This document shows positions 23,857-30,943 of a DNA stretch of 64,000 nucleotides, one piece after another; position 1 is the first letter of the stretch; every line of letters begins with the position of its first letter. The DNA comes from a virus. The stretch lies in the IMG/VR virus record IMGVR_UViG_3300010413_000025, positions 1-64,000 of that record. One strand, given 5' to 3'. The translations under genes and the position numbers were made by a program. A model generated the notes under the pieces. The model saw nothing but the letters and a program-made list of their open reading frames with translations. It did no database searches and had not been told where the DNA came from.

Positions 23857-24030
23857 TCACCTGTGCACTGTGGGCATGTTTACCCGCGCCCGGTCGCAAA
23901 ACGCCTGTCCGGCGGCCTTGTCTGCGCGGTCCTGTTCCCGTTTCGTGTCGTGGTGCGCCTTCGACTGAATTGTGTTGCCGTAGTGGCGCGCCGGTGCGTC
24001 GATCAATAAATTTTTCCAGTGTTTATCCAC
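23857..24030 (-). CDS. Small basic protein (GTG start)
   Basis: 57 residues from the GTG at 24030 (VDKHWKNLLIDAPARHYGNT), with AAGGGGAAG as ribosome-binding site. It is Lys/Arg/His-rich. Overlaps the end of the SLOG-type gene by 8 nt. Function unknown. Confidence 0.5.
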   Translation of the reverse strand: MDKHWKNLLIDAPARHYGNTIQSKAHHDTKREQDRADKAAGQAFCDRARVNMPTVHR

Positions 24031-24445
24031 GTGGTCTTCCCCTTGTCGGTTGTTTAGCCCAGTCCTGCCACACGTGGACTTCCATCCCGCGTCGCAGTGC
24101 TTCGTCAATCATGTGCTTCGTGCCTTTCGATTCACCGTCCCAGAAGGCCAGCAACACGTCGCCCATTTTCGCCATTTCGATGTTGCGCAGGATTCCAGCT
24201 TTCTTCCCGTGCTTGTCCCAGTCTGCGGCCGTTACCGGGAACCGGATAATGCCGAATCCCATGAATGCCGCCCACCGTTCCCCTAGTGTATCGGCACCAC
24301 GCGCGCATCCTGAAATAACATTCACGTCTGGCGTCGATGCCAGTGTACCGTACCACCAGCCCGCTTTGTTGAACAGCAGTTTTTCATTCGTGAATTCACG
24401 CGAACCCGCGATGATCACGTTCGGTCGTTCTAACTTTCTAGCCAT
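24023..24445 (-). CDS. SLOG/DUF2493 (YAcAr)-family protein
   Basis: 140 residues (MARKLERPNVIIAGSREFTN). IIAGSREF, VISGCARGADTLGERWA, FPVTAADWDKHGKKAGILRN and DVLLAFWDGESKGTKHMI are the ordered motifs of the DUF2493/SLOG superfamily, a Rossmann-like fold that binds nucleotides or their derivatives. Phage members occur widely; some relatives act in nucleotide-signal sensing. Ligand here unknown. Confidence 0.8.
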   Translation of the reverse strand: MARKLERPNVIIAGSREFTNEKLLFNKAGWWYGTLASTPDVNVISGCARGADTLGERWAAFMGFGIIRFPVTAADWDKHGKKAGILRNIEMAKMGDVLLAFWDGESKGTKHMIDEALRRGMEVHVWQDWAKQPTRGRPRG

Positions 24446-25047
24446 AAAATTTTACCTTCGAATTTCGGCACGTCGTTGACGTTATCATAAAGTCCCACGG
24501 AAGGGAACACAAAGTTGTCGAACTTCAGGCTGACGGGCGTCCGTACCAGACGGCAGCCGACCAGTCTTTTGCCCGGGTTGTACCACAGGTCGTCGATGTC
24601 GTAGCCGTTCAGCCGGGCCAGTTCCTTGAAGAACAGCGGGTGCGGATACCAGCGGCCGGGGAATCCCTTCGCGACGCCGTGTTTCTTCCAGCCACCGGGG
24701 GCCGGTAGGACGCAGCAGAGGCGCCCGAACGACGGGTGAACCATCTTGTGAATGTTCGCCCACGTTTCGGCCTGACGGTCCTGTACGTGTTCCGTGAACC
24801 CGAAATTCGTCACGATGTCGACCGGAATAATCCGTTCGATGTCCAGCGGCATCGGTTCGCGGATGTCCCACTGCAAAGCCCCGTCCTTCCCGTTGATGTC
24901 CGTCGACAGGTAGTTGCCGCCATGTGACTGGTACCAGTCACGATACAGGCCGGACGAATTCTTTTTGTTGCCCAGTTCCAGAATCCGTAATGCGCGGAAA
25001 TCTTTCGTCCCCAGCGCCCGCAGTTCGTCAATAGGGATTTCAGTCAT
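24430..25047 (-). CDS. SAM-dependent methyltransferase-fold protein
   Basis: 205 residues from the ATG at 25047 (MTEIPIDELRALGTKDFRAL). Motif I-like ILELGNKKNSSG, then YLSTDING (acidic end of strand 2), and VDIVTNFGFTEHV in place of motif IV. This is the class I methyltransferase layout, with a divergent glycine loop. It could methylate a small molecule or be a catalytically altered relative. Target unknown. Confidence 0.65.
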   Translation of the reverse strand: MTEIPIDELRALGTKDFRALRILELGNKKNSSGLYRDWYQSHGGNYLSTDINGKDGALQWDIREPMPLDIERIIPVDIVTNFGFTEHVQDRQAETWANIHKMVHPSFGRLCCVLPAPGGWKKHGVAKGFPGRWYPHPLFFKELARLNGYDIDDLWYNPGKRLVGCRLVRTPVSLKFDNFVFPSVGLYDNVNDVPKFEGKILWLES

Positions 25048-25180
25048 GTGACACCAGCCACGCCAGAAGATAAAAGACACCAGCCACGAATCCGGCCTGT
25101 AGCTGAACCATCGGGTCGAAACCCAGTATGGCCACGCCGCCGAAAAGGCCGCTGAACCACGTCAAAGTTAGTCGGGCCAT
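25040..25180 (-). CDS. Very small membrane protein (46 residues)
   Basis: MARLTLTWFSGLFGGVAILG ... FYLLAWLVSHD, nearly all hydrophobic with two possible membrane segments separated by GFDPMVQ. Its ATG overlaps the TAA of the preceding 32-residue gene and its stop lies within the methyltransferase start. Confidence 0.55.
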   Translation of the reverse strand: MARLTLTWFSGLFGGVAILGFDPMVQLQAGFVAGVFYLLAWLVSHD

Positions 25181-25278
25181 TAGTGGATCAGCCCAGCCAT
25201 GTTTTCGCGAAGGGTCAGCAGGACCTGAATAAAGCCCCAGCCCATGAATGCTACCAGTCCCAAATATATTTTAGTCAT
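25180..25278 (-). CDS. Very small membrane peptide (32 residues)
   Basis: MTKIYLGLVAFMGWGFIQVL ... AGLIH, one membrane segment. It has a good ribosome-binding site (AAAGGTGAAC) and is the first gene after the promoter at 25.3 kb. Function unknown. Confidence 0.55.
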   Translation of the reverse strand: MTKIYLGLVAFMGWGFIQVLLTLRENMAGLIH

Positions 25279-25322
25279 TTCAGTTCACCTTTCTGTAAGT
25301 TGTTTCGTTTGCCTTCCACTAT

Positions 25323-25351
25323 AGTATCGGACAGCCCGGCCAAAAGTTCAA
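25323..25351 (-). promoter_or_regulatory. Candidate sigma70 promoter
   Basis: TTGAAC (25346-25351), 17-nt spacer, GATACT (25323-25328) on the minus strand, 45 nt upstream of the 32-residue membrane peptide gene. Confidence 0.55.
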
Positions 25352-25354
25352 GGA

Positions 25355-25684
25355 TTATTTTGTGACAGCGTTCACGTTTCTGGTCACAAATTCCACGTAC
25401 ATGGTGCACGGCGGTTCACTGCAAGTTCCGCGCCAAAGCTTGACCCACCACTGAAAACTTATGTCCGAATTTCCGGTGACGATGTGGTACGGCAGCCAGC
25501 GGTTTTCGTAGGATTCCAGCGGCCAGACACCTGACCACGTGATGATCGCCCGGCCTTCGTTCGTCTTGCGGTCGACGGTCAGCTTGTGGATGTGCAGCCC
25601 GGCGATGCCGTCGGCGTACGCCGCGTCGATTCCTGCCGCCCCGATAATTATCGCGAATAAGATCGCGCCCAGTGTTCGTTTCAT
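25355..25684 (-). CDS. Secreted protein with signal peptide
   Basis: 109 residues from the ATG at 25684 (MKRTLGAILFAIIIGAAGID). A basic start, hydrophobic core and AAYADG give a likely signal-peptidase I site after AYA. The mature part is beta-like and Trp-rich (WSGVWPLESYENRWLPYHIV) with two cysteines in GTCSEPPCTMYVEF. Probably periplasmic. Superinfection or envelope functions are possible, but nothing specific is seen. Confidence 0.65.
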   Translation of the reverse strand: MKRTLGAILFAIIIGAAGIDAAYADGIAGLHIHKLTVDRKTNEGRAIITWSGVWPLESYENRWLPYHIVTGNSDISFQWWVKLWRGTCSEPPCTMYVEFVTRNVNAVTK

Positions 25685-25869
25685 AGCAAACCTTCCTTCC
25701 TGCATTCAGTCAGATAATGTTCCAGCCTTTCCGCGCCGACGTAGAACATGCACGCCAGCCCGGCCGTTTCCAAATCTTCGTCGTCAGGTACCGGGCCATC
25801 GAACAGCTTCTGGTACAGACAGCGAATTTCCGTTTCAGTCAGTAAGATTTTTCCGTTTTCTCGTTTCAT
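25681..25869 (-). CDS. Hypothetical 62-residue protein
   Basis: MKRENGKILLTETEIRCLYQ ... LTECRKEGLL. Acidic helix-rich small protein, coupled to the secreted-protein gene by ATGA overlap. Function unknown. Confidence 0.6.
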   Translation of the reverse strand: MKRENGKILLTETEIRCLYQKLFDGPVPDDEDLETAGLACMFYVGAERLEHYLTECRKEGLL

Positions 25870-25986
25870 AAAATTTTCCTGCGGATTGACCAGTTACAGG
25901 TTATGAAGGGTCTTGGCTGCGGGCCAGTTTAGCAGACTAGCGCGCCCGGGTACCATCGACCGGCCATTTCAATTCACGTTACCGCT

Positions 25987-26026
25987 ACCTGCGGACGCCG
26001 CAGGTCGCCCGGGAGATAACACCCGG
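25987..26026 (-). other. Pair of strong hairpins in a 171-nt gene-free interval
   Basis: Within 25870-26040: an 8-bp ACCTGCGG/CCGCAGGT hairpin with a 3-nt loop (25987-26005), immediately next to a CCGGG/CCCGG hairpin (26009-26026). No T-run follows on the minus strand. A further 5-bp stem closing a CTGCTAA loop lies at 25925-25941. This may be a structured leader or a small RNA; no known family recognised. Confidence 0.45.
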
Positions 26027-26040
26027 TGCCACCCATTGTA

Positions 26041-26319
26041 TTAGGTTCTAACAAGGTTCGGGAACCGCCCGAACTTCATGTATAGGGTCACTTCGTTTTG
26101 CACGGCCTGCGCGGCTGACTTCACGCTGGGGAACATTCCCAGCAGGGCCAGACGCGTGTCGGGCAGTGCTTCGAATCCGATTGTCCCGTTTTGGGGTTCG
26201 GACATGAACGCCATTGTGAATTCCCCCTGCGCCTTTACGGCCGCAATCAGGGTGCCGTCTTCGTCCCGTAGGGCTAGAAGGTTCGGCGCGCTTGTGGGCT
26301 TCCACAGGTACTTCATCAT
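26041..26319 (-). CDS. Hypothetical 92-residue protein
   Basis: MMKYLWKPTSAPNLLALRDE from the ATG at 26319, overlapping the previous TGA. Alpha/beta pattern with LIAAVKAQGEFTMAF and a C-terminal helix (SVKSAAQAVQNEVTLYMKFG). No recognised family. Confidence 0.6.
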   Translation of the reverse strand: MMKYLWKPTSAPNLLALRDEDGTLIAAVKAQGEFTMAFMSEPQNGTIGFEALPDTRLALLGMFPSVKSAAQAVQNEVTLYMKFGRFPNLVRT

Positions 26320-26513
26320 GACAGCCCCAGATTCGCCCACGTCCGCTTCAGGATTTCGTCGGTCTTCCGACGATAGTCCAGCAGCTGCGTCAGGTAGTCC
26401 TGACCTTCGCCCAAGTGCGGCGGCAGTGCTTCGCGGATTTCAGCCAGCGCCCCGAACATCACGCGATGTTCACGGACGAAATCGTTTCGGTTCTGTTCTG
26501 CGTACTTGTCCAT
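26316..26513 (-). CDS. Hypothetical 65-residue helical protein
   Basis: MDKYAEQNRNDFVREHRVMF ... RTWANLGLS. Helical, charged; in the long early operon. Function unknown. Confidence 0.6.
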   Translation of the reverse strand: MDKYAEQNRNDFVREHRVMFGALAEIREALPPHLGEGQDYLTQLLDYRRKTDEILKRTWANLGLS

Positions 26514-26543
26514 TTTTAGCCCCTGTTCGTGTTTCGTGTACGG

Positions 26544-26768
26544 TTAGTCTTCGTGTACAGTTTCGGATTCAGCCCGCGCCCTGTCAATGGCCTTCTGGCG
26601 GCGTTCCTGCGCGGCGCGTTTGATTGCGGCCAGCTTCCTGTGCGTGTCATTCCACGCGCGGACGAAACTGTTCCGGTCGCCTTCCCGGCAGGGGGACCCG
26701 TCAGGGTACCGCCCTTTCGCCAGATTCCGGTCAAAGGCGCGTTCGGCCCGGGTGCGTTCGACGGCCAT
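26544..26768 (-). CDS. Small basic helical protein
   Basis: 74 residues from the ATG at 26768 (MAVERTRAERAFDRNLAKGR). Contains PDGSPCREGDRNSFVRAW and a long Arg-rich helix (KLAAIKRAAQERRQKAIDRA). The start overlaps the preceding TGA. Function unknown. Confidence 0.6.
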   Translation of the reverse strand: MAVERTRAERAFDRNLAKGRYPDGSPCREGDRNSFVRAWNDTHRKLAAIKRAAQERRQKAIDRARAESETVHED

Positions 26769-27049
26769 CAGTCGACCACCTGCATTTCGCCGTTCCCGAT
26801 GTCCACTGCTACGGACAGATTCGTTTCCAGCCACGCCACGGCGCCACAGTTCAGCGGCTTTTCCGGCTGGTATACGAACGTCGCCACCACTTCCCCGGCG
26901 TCGTTCAGCAGCGCCACACGCTGTCCCACGTTGTTTCCGCGCGATGTCTTCACAGTATACACCGGTTCCGATTTGTCGCCCCGGCGCCTGTTGCGCGCGA
27001 TGTTGTGGCGGTTCACGTGGATTCGCTTTTTCAGATGCCTGATTTTCAT
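26768..27049 (-). CDS. Hypothetical 93-residue protein with basic N-terminus
   Basis: MKIRHLKKRIHVNRHNIARN: 25 strongly basic residues, then a small beta-rich domain (VYTVKTSRGNNVGQRVALLN, VVATFVYQPEKP). The basic head could bind nucleic acid. No family named. Confidence 0.6.
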   Translation of the reverse strand: MKIRHLKKRIHVNRHNIARNRRRGDKSEPVYTVKTSRGNNVGQRVALLNDAGEVVATFVYQPEKPLNCGAVAWLETNLSVAVDIGNGEMQVVD

Positions 27050-27053
27050 AGGT

Positions 27054-27464
27054 TCACCATTTCAGTTCTAAGTTAAATGCCTGACCGAACCATGCGACGC
27101 TGACGTGTTTCGTCAGGTCCAGTTCGGCCGCCACCAGCGGGACAATCCCCGCCGCTTTGCCTTTCACGCGACGCGTGTCGCTGTCGAAAGTATAGCCGGA
27201 AATGATCCCGGCGCCTATCCTGAATCGTTCGCCCAGCGGCAGGAAAAGCGCGCCATAGACGGACGGTTTCTTATAGCTGTTGTACAGCGCGCCGATTCGT
27301 GCGTGTTCGGTCACGTCGTACCCCAGCCCCGGATTGAAGTTGTTCAGGTCGTCCACGTCCCGGCCGCCGGGCAGCTGCACGTGGTACGAAACCGTGTGCA
27401 GGGTCCAGCCTTCGGCGTGTACGTTACCAGCCAGCAGGGCCAGAATCAGGGCTGCGCGCTTCAT
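27054..27464 (-). CDS. Phage-encoded outer-membrane beta-barrel-like protein
   Basis: 136 residues with a signal peptide (MKRAALILALLAGNVHA, cleavage before EG). Amphipathic strands with many Tyr/Gly/Asn follow (NNFNPGLGYDVTEHARIGAL, YGALFLPLGERFRIGAGIIS, GYTFDSDTRR), and it ends in an aromatic residue (FNLELKW), as outer-membrane barrels do. It probably inserts in the host outer membrane, perhaps changing surface receptors or LPS; role inferred. Confidence 0.65.
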   Translation of the reverse strand: MKRAALILALLAGNVHAEGWTLHTVSYHVQLPGGRDVDDLNNFNPGLGYDVTEHARIGALYNSYKKPSVYGALFLPLGERFRIGAGIISGYTFDSDTRRVKGKAAGIVPLVAAELDLTKHVSVAWFGQAFNLELKW

Positions 27465-27715
27465 GCGTCACCCCCGAACAGGTCCATCGGGTCCACGCCA
27501 GTGCGCAGCGTTTCCAGTTCTTCGCAGCGGTTTTCGAACAGACCTTTGTAATGTCCCGCTTGATGCCGCGCGCACTTCAGCTGCGTGTACAGCTTCGCTA
27601 TGATCTGGGCCGGGTCCATGTCCCCGTACTGTTCCGACAGTTCGTCGGCGCCAGCCCGCGACAGCAGTTCGCCTTCGCGGATTTCCAGAATCAGTTTCGT
27701 GGTTTCGGTTGTCAT
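27461..27715 (-). CDS. Hypothetical 84-residue acidic protein
   Basis: MTTETTKLILEIREGELLSR, with helices QIIAKLYTQLKCARHQAGHY and LFENRCEELETL. First gene of its operon, with the standard early ribosome-binding site AGAAAGGGGAAAC. Function unknown. Confidence 0.6.
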   Translation of the reverse strand: MTTETTKLILEIREGELLSRAGADELSEQYGDMDPAQIIAKLYTQLKCARHQAGHYKGLFENRCEELETLRTGVDPMDLFGGDA

Positions 27716-27746
27716 TTCGTTTCCCCTTTCTGTTGTTTAGGTTGTC

Positions 27747-27760
27747 GGCCGTCCGTGGCC
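27747..27760 (-). repeat. Intergenic GGCC hairpin, copy 1
   Basis: GGCC, 6-nt GTCCGT spacer, GGCC (plus-strand reading), 12 nt after the stop of one minus-strand gene and 32 nt before the start of the next. One of seven copies of GGCC-GTCCRT-GGCC between 27.7 and 46.2 kb. Confidence 0.7.
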
Positions 27761-27771
27761 GATCTTTAATT

Positions 27772-28179
27772 TTATTTTACGGTGTAGGGCTTGTTCCAGC
27801 GGCCCACGTTGATGTCGATGTACCACCCGACATGGAAATAGTCGGTCATGATGTCGGACTTGTCGAAGTTGCCCTGCATCATGGCGTCTTTCAGTTCGGT
27901 CAGGAACTGGCGGACTTCGCCGGTGTAGCCCCGGTCGATGTGGTACGTGTTCACGTCAATGTAGCCGTCGGCCAGATTCACTTCGTGGCCCATCATTTCG
28001 GCCTGTTCCTTGCGGACCGCGTTAGCGTTCGCGACGATGTCCAGCTTGCCTTCCTTCAGGTTCACGACCAGCGTGCTGTGGTGGCGAACTGCGATGGTGC
28101 CCTTCATGCCGAATTTTTTCAGAACGGCCTTGATTGCAGGTGCCAGTTCAGCTTTGCGTTCTTGACTCATGTATGCCAT
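27772..28179 (-). CDS. Hypothetical protein, LPD29-like candidate
   Basis: 135 residues from the ATG at 28179 (MAYMSQERKAELAPAIKAVL), with the AGAAAGGGGACAC ribosome-binding site. The core KGTIAVRHHSTLVVNLKEGK ... DIMTDYFHVGWYIDINVGRW resembles a mobile-element/phage family I associate with LPD29-type domains. Biochemical role unknown. Transcribed from the promoter at 28.25 kb. Confidence 0.6.
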   Translation of the reverse strand: MAYMSQERKAELAPAIKAVLKKFGMKGTIAVRHHSTLVVNLKEGKLDIVANANAVRKEQAEMMGHEVNLADGYIDVNTYHIDRGYTGEVRQFLTELKDAMMQGNFDKSDIMTDYFHVGWYIDINVGRWNKPYTVK

Positions 28180-28234
28180 TTTCGTGTCCCCTTTCTGTGG
28201 TCGGTTTGTCGTGCTGTTACTTACCTTAACGACC

Positions 28235-28262
28235 ATTATACAGAAACCTTTAGGCCCTGCAA
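28235..28262 (-). promoter_or_regulatory. Early promoter, family copy at 28.25 kb
   Basis: TTGCAG (28257-28262), 16-nt spacer, perfect TATAAT (28235-28240) on the minus strand. An A/T-rich stretch lies upstream of the -35, and GGTCGTTAAGG follows the -10. Confidence 0.8.
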
Positions 28263-28284
28263 CAAAAAAATTTCATGTATTTGC

Positions 28285-28298
28285 GGCCGTCCGTGGCC
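28285..28298 (-). repeat. Intergenic GGCC hairpin, copy 2
   Basis: GCGGCC-GTCCGT-GGCCGC, here extended to a 6-bp stem, lying between the stop of the 188-residue gene and the next promoter. Confidence 0.7.
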
Positions 28299-28306
28299 GC
28301 CAGTTT

Positions 28307-28873
28307 TTAGTTGCAATCCAAGAACTTAGACAGCAGTTCCTTGTCAGCGCCCTGAACTTTCCGCACCTTGACCATCTTCGCGACGGTCAGCATGTCGGCC
28401 AGTTTCGCTTCGTTCAGGTTCAGATCGGTGGCCTTTTCCAGCGCGGCCCGGATTGCCTTGAACGTGTCGCTGTTTGGGTCCTTGCACTGCGCGCGGAATG
28501 CCAGCTTCGCTTTTGTCTTCACCCGGCGGGCTGCCATGTCGGCGCAGTAGTTGGCGACGCCGTCATGGATGAACGTCCCGTGTGCGCCTTCGTATTCGTT
28601 CAGCGCGGCCCTGTACACGCGGTGCCCCAGCTTTTCCAGTGCCTTGTCGCCGCAGGACGCGTCGACCTTCATCCCGTACCGCTTGGCAAGGTGGCGCAGC
28701 TTCGACACCCAGCCGTCGCCGTCGTTGTAAACCCGGTAGTACGCGTTCTGGAACCGGCGCCAGTCTTCAAGCTTCGGGCGGTTCTTGTCCAGCACCTTGC
28801 CTTCGTGTGGAATGTCGATGTTCAGCAGTTCCACCATCGCTTCGCCAAAATTTGTATGCCAAAAAGAATTCAT
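28307..28873 (-). CDS. Hypothetical 188-residue protein
   Basis: MNSFWHTNFGEAMVELLNID. Helical and Lys/Arg-rich in the C-terminal half (KTKAKLAFRAQCKDPNSDTF, LADMLTVAKMVKVRKVQGAD). Contains WRRFQNAYYRVYNDGDGWVS. No recognised family. Ribosome-binding site GAAAGGG. Confidence 0.65.
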   Translation of the reverse strand: MNSFWHTNFGEAMVELLNIDIPHEGKVLDKNRPKLEDWRRFQNAYYRVYNDGDGWVSKLRHLAKRYGMKVDASCGDKALEKLGHRVYRAALNEYEGAHGTFIHDGVANYCADMAARRVKTKAKLAFRAQCKDPNSDTFKAIRAALEKATDLNLNEAKLADMLTVAKMVKVRKVQGADKELLSKFLDCN

Positions 28874-28898
28874 GTCGTTACCCTTTCGTTTAAGTTGG

Positions 28899-28912
28899 GG
28901 CCGTCCATGGCC
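28899..28912 (-). repeat. Intergenic GGCC hairpin, copy 3
   Basis: GGCC-GTCCAT-GGCC, 19 nt after the stop of a 39-residue gene and 26 nt before the start of the 188-residue gene. Confidence 0.7.
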
Positions 28913-28930
28913 GGGAAATTATCCTGTTGT

Positions 28931-29050
28931 TTAATCGGCCCAGACGTAGTCCGGGTGCGTTGCCAGCGTGATTTCGGTCACTTCCACGCCGTCTTCGTTG
29001 GTGTACATGTTTTCGTACCAGACAGTCCGGGTTATGCAGCAGTAGTTCAT
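28931..29050 (-). CDS. Very small protein (39 residues)
   Basis: MNYCCITRTVWYENMYTNED ... HPDYVWAD. Its ATG overlaps the TGA of the preceding gene. Two adjacent Cys and several aromatic residues. Function unknown. Confidence 0.5.
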   Translation of the reverse strand: MNYCCITRTVWYENMYTNEDGVEVTEITLATHPDYVWAD

Positions 29051-29316
29051 GCCAGCACCTGCACGCGGGCTTCGTCGGTGTAGTCGCTGTCTTCGTCGAA
29101 GATTTCCATCGGCACGTTGACGATCAGGCCGACGCGGTTGTGGTCGCCCAGAAACGTGGCGTCCTTCGTGCAGCGAACGGTCAGGAAGTCAGCAAACCCG
29201 TCGGTGGTGCGGCCTTCCACGACACCTTCGAAGTACATCGGGCGGCGTTCGGGGAACGGCGGATGGTCGAAAGCTTTGATCGTCTGGCCATTCTGGATGT
29301 GTTCGTATTTCAGCAT
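29047..29316 (-). CDS. Hypothetical 89-residue protein
   Basis: MLKYEHIQNGQTIKAFDHPP. Beta-rich (MYFEGVVEGRTTDGFADFLT) with an acidic tail (IFDEDSDYTDEARV). Preceded by an AGAAAGGGGACAC ribosome-binding site and a partly conserved early-promoter leader (29330-29400) with no clear -35/-10 pair. Function unknown. Confidence 0.6.
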   Translation of the reverse strand: MLKYEHIQNGQTIKAFDHPPFPERRPMYFEGVVEGRTTDGFADFLTVRCTKDATFLGDHNRVGLIVNVPMEIFDEDSDYTDEARVQVLA

Positions 29317-29404
29317 TTTCGTGTCCCCTTTCTGGTTTCAGTTGCCTTACAGTATGTTTAACGGCTGGTCGGGCTAATCCTTTAGCCCTATTTCGAAAAA
29401 ATTT

Positions 29405-29728
29405 TTAGAATGTCCAGTTACCGTTTCCGTCGCTTTCGTAGAAGGCTTCGAAGCTTTTCACGTGCGGGTAGTTGGCGCCGATCAGGAAGGGTTTCGCTTC
29501 CAGATTCATGCCGGTCTGGCCGGGCACGATGCGGTCGTTCACCACAGGGTTGTCGACCCAGATCAGGCCCTTTTGCGTCAGCTGGCCCACATAGCCCGCG
29601 TACTGACGGTCGGTCAGGCCCAGCGCCTTGTAGTCGATTTCGTCGGTAAAGCCGAAGTCGCCGCCGTTGTTCATCATGTTGTCAGCCAGCGCCAGCAGTA
29701 CGTTCAGTTCGGTGGTGTTCAGTTTCAT
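29405..29728 (-). CDS. Winged-helix-like small protein
   Basis: 107 residues (MKLNTTELNVLLALADNMMN). The helices ELNVLLALADNMM and YKALGLTDRQYAGYVGQLTQ followed by KGLIWVDNP give a winged HTH pattern. It may be a DNA-binding regulator. First gene behind the promoter at 29.8 kb. Confidence 0.55.
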   Translation of the reverse strand: MKLNTTELNVLLALADNMMNNGGDFGFTDEIDYKALGLTDRQYAGYVGQLTQKGLIWVDNPVVNDRIVPGQTGMNLEAKPFLIGANYPHVKSFEAFYESDGNGNWTF

Positions 29729-29776
29729 TTCGTTTCCCCTTTCTGGTTTCGGTCGGTGTTACTTAACTTAACGACC

Positions 29777-29805
29777 ACAGTACAGGAAACTTTAGGGCAT
29801 TGCAA
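29777..29805 (-). promoter_or_regulatory. Early promoter, family copy at 29.79 kb
   Basis: TTGCAA (29800-29805), 17-nt spacer with CTAAAGTTTCCTG, TACTGT (29777-29782), then GGTCGTTAAGTTAAG and a CGACC that can pair with the GGTCG. Confidence 0.8.
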
Positions 29806-29917
29806 CAAAATTTTTCTGTTGCACCGAATGCAGGGCGGTCGGGGTCGGCGGCGGGTCGGGAATGGGCAGGATGTCGCCGCACCCCGCCACGATCAGAATT
29901 GCCAGCAGGGCGCCCAT
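29792..29917 (-). CDS. Very small lipoprotein candidate (41 residues)
   Basis: MGALLAILIVAGCGDILPIP ... VQQKNFVAMP. A lipobox IVAGC and a Pro-rich mature part recall small lysis or envelope lipoproteins. The ATG overlaps the preceding TGA, but the 3' end overlaps the -35 of the next promoter. That could mean it is a chance reading frame. Confidence 0.5.
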   Translation of the reverse strand: MGALLAILIVAGCGDILPIPDPPPTPTALHSVQQKNFVAMP

Positions 29918-30228
29918 CAGTGGCGCGTGGGCGGGTTTTCGAACCCGGGCGGCGTGTCGGTCCCGGTGTCCTTGATGTCGCCCCAGTCCATCCCCTGCGC
30001 GGCGTGCGCGATAGCCTGAAGTTGTTCGAACAGGTCGGGGTCGGCGAATGCCTTCGCGATGCCTTCCAGCAGATACGCGTGCGGCGGCTGTTCTTCGCTG
30101 TCATCGACCGGGTACAGGGCCATCACGCCCACTTCGCCGTCAGCTGCGACCGTCAGGGCCGTTTCCTGCCGGTCTTGATCCAGCATGACGCCCACCTTGC
30201 CACCATCAAATTCAACCATCTTCGCCAT
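29917..30228 (-). CDS. Hypothetical 103-residue acidic protein
   Basis: MAKMVEFDGGKVGVMLDQDR from the ATG at 30228, with CTGGGGGAAC as ribosome-binding site. N-terminal beta strands, then ALYPVDDSEEQPPHAYLLEG and a Pro/Thr-rich tail. Last sizeable gene of the operon that begins with the transferase cluster. Function unknown. Confidence 0.6.
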   Translation of the reverse strand: MAKMVEFDGGKVGVMLDQDRQETALTVAADGEVGVMALYPVDDSEEQPPHAYLLEGIAKAFADPDLFEQLQAIAHAAQGMDWGDIKDTGTDTPPGFENPPTRH

Positions 30229-30229
30229 G

Positions 30230-30943
30230 TCAGTTCCCCCAGTTTTCGCGTACCCACGGGTCGGGCACTTCGTGCGGGTCCGGCTTGCCGTGGAACACGA
30301 CCACGCGCGCGTCCTTCGGCAGGCCCTTTCCCCGGCAGTGGTACTTGTAGGACACCACAAACCGGCGTTCGAAATTGGCTATGCTGTCCCGCAGTATGCG
30401 CCAGATCGCGCACTGGTCGCCGTGAAGCTTCGCCATGGCGCGTTCATCGTTCGCTTCGAATGTCCGGAACAGCCTGTGAATGTCCGGGTCCGTTACGTCG
30501 AACAGCATCGCGGACGAATTGTGCGCGCAGTGCGCCTTGTTGGGCGAAAAGTTTTCGACCATGATCAGGGGCTGGTCAGCCACTGCCCGAACAATCGGGT
30601 CCAGTGAACCGGTCAGGACCACGTCAAGGTCCAGATACAGCGTTTTCCCGCCGGGCATAATTTCCGGGTTGAACATGTTGAACTTTTGCCACCATGTGCC
30701 CCATTCGTTCATCGGCAGGATTCGCGTCACGCCGTCCGGAACTTCGTCGTCGGTGATGCAAAACATGTCCCAGCGAACTGTCGCGGGCATACAGCAGGCC
30801 ACAGAATCGCGCAGCCGGGCGACATACTTCGGGGAATACTTCGGCCCCCACTTCACGCAAACGACGTTCACGTGGTAGGGCTGCGGCCCCTGTTCGGCCC
30901 AGATCGGCGGGTTAAGGTTCGGCAGCGTCAGGTCCATGATCAT
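30230..30943 (-). CDS. Glycosyltransferase, GT8-like (copy 1)
   Basis: 237 residues. N-terminal strand NVVCVKWGPKYS, then TLYLDLDVVLTGSLDPI with DLD at 105-107, the metal-binding DxD of GT-A enzymes. Later motifs are WRILRD, and VVVFHGKPDPHE near the C-terminus (HGK.KP as in GT8). It should transfer a sugar from a nucleotide-sugar. Acceptor unknown; candidate acceptors are modified DNA bases, host LPS or virion proteins. Overlaps the FkbM gene by ATGA. Confidence 0.8.
   Translation of the reverse strand: MIMDLTLPNLNPPIWAEQGPQPYHVNVVCVKWGPKYSPKYVARLRDSVACCMPATVRWDMFCITDDEVPDGVTRILPMNEWGTWWQKFNMFNPEIMPGGKTLYLDLDVVLTGSLDPIVRAVADQPLIMVENFSPNKAHCAHNSSAMLFDVTDPDIHRLFRTFEANDERAMAKLHGDQCAIWRILRDSIANFERRFVVSYKYHCRGKGLPKDARVVVFHGKPDPHEVPDPWVRENWGN

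Noticed and set aside
25910-25975. tRNA-Ser-like anticodon arm (5-bp stem with a CTGCTAA loop)
   Set aside because: No acceptor stem, no D-arm pairing and no TTCRA T-loop could be placed around it, so a tRNA gene is not supported.
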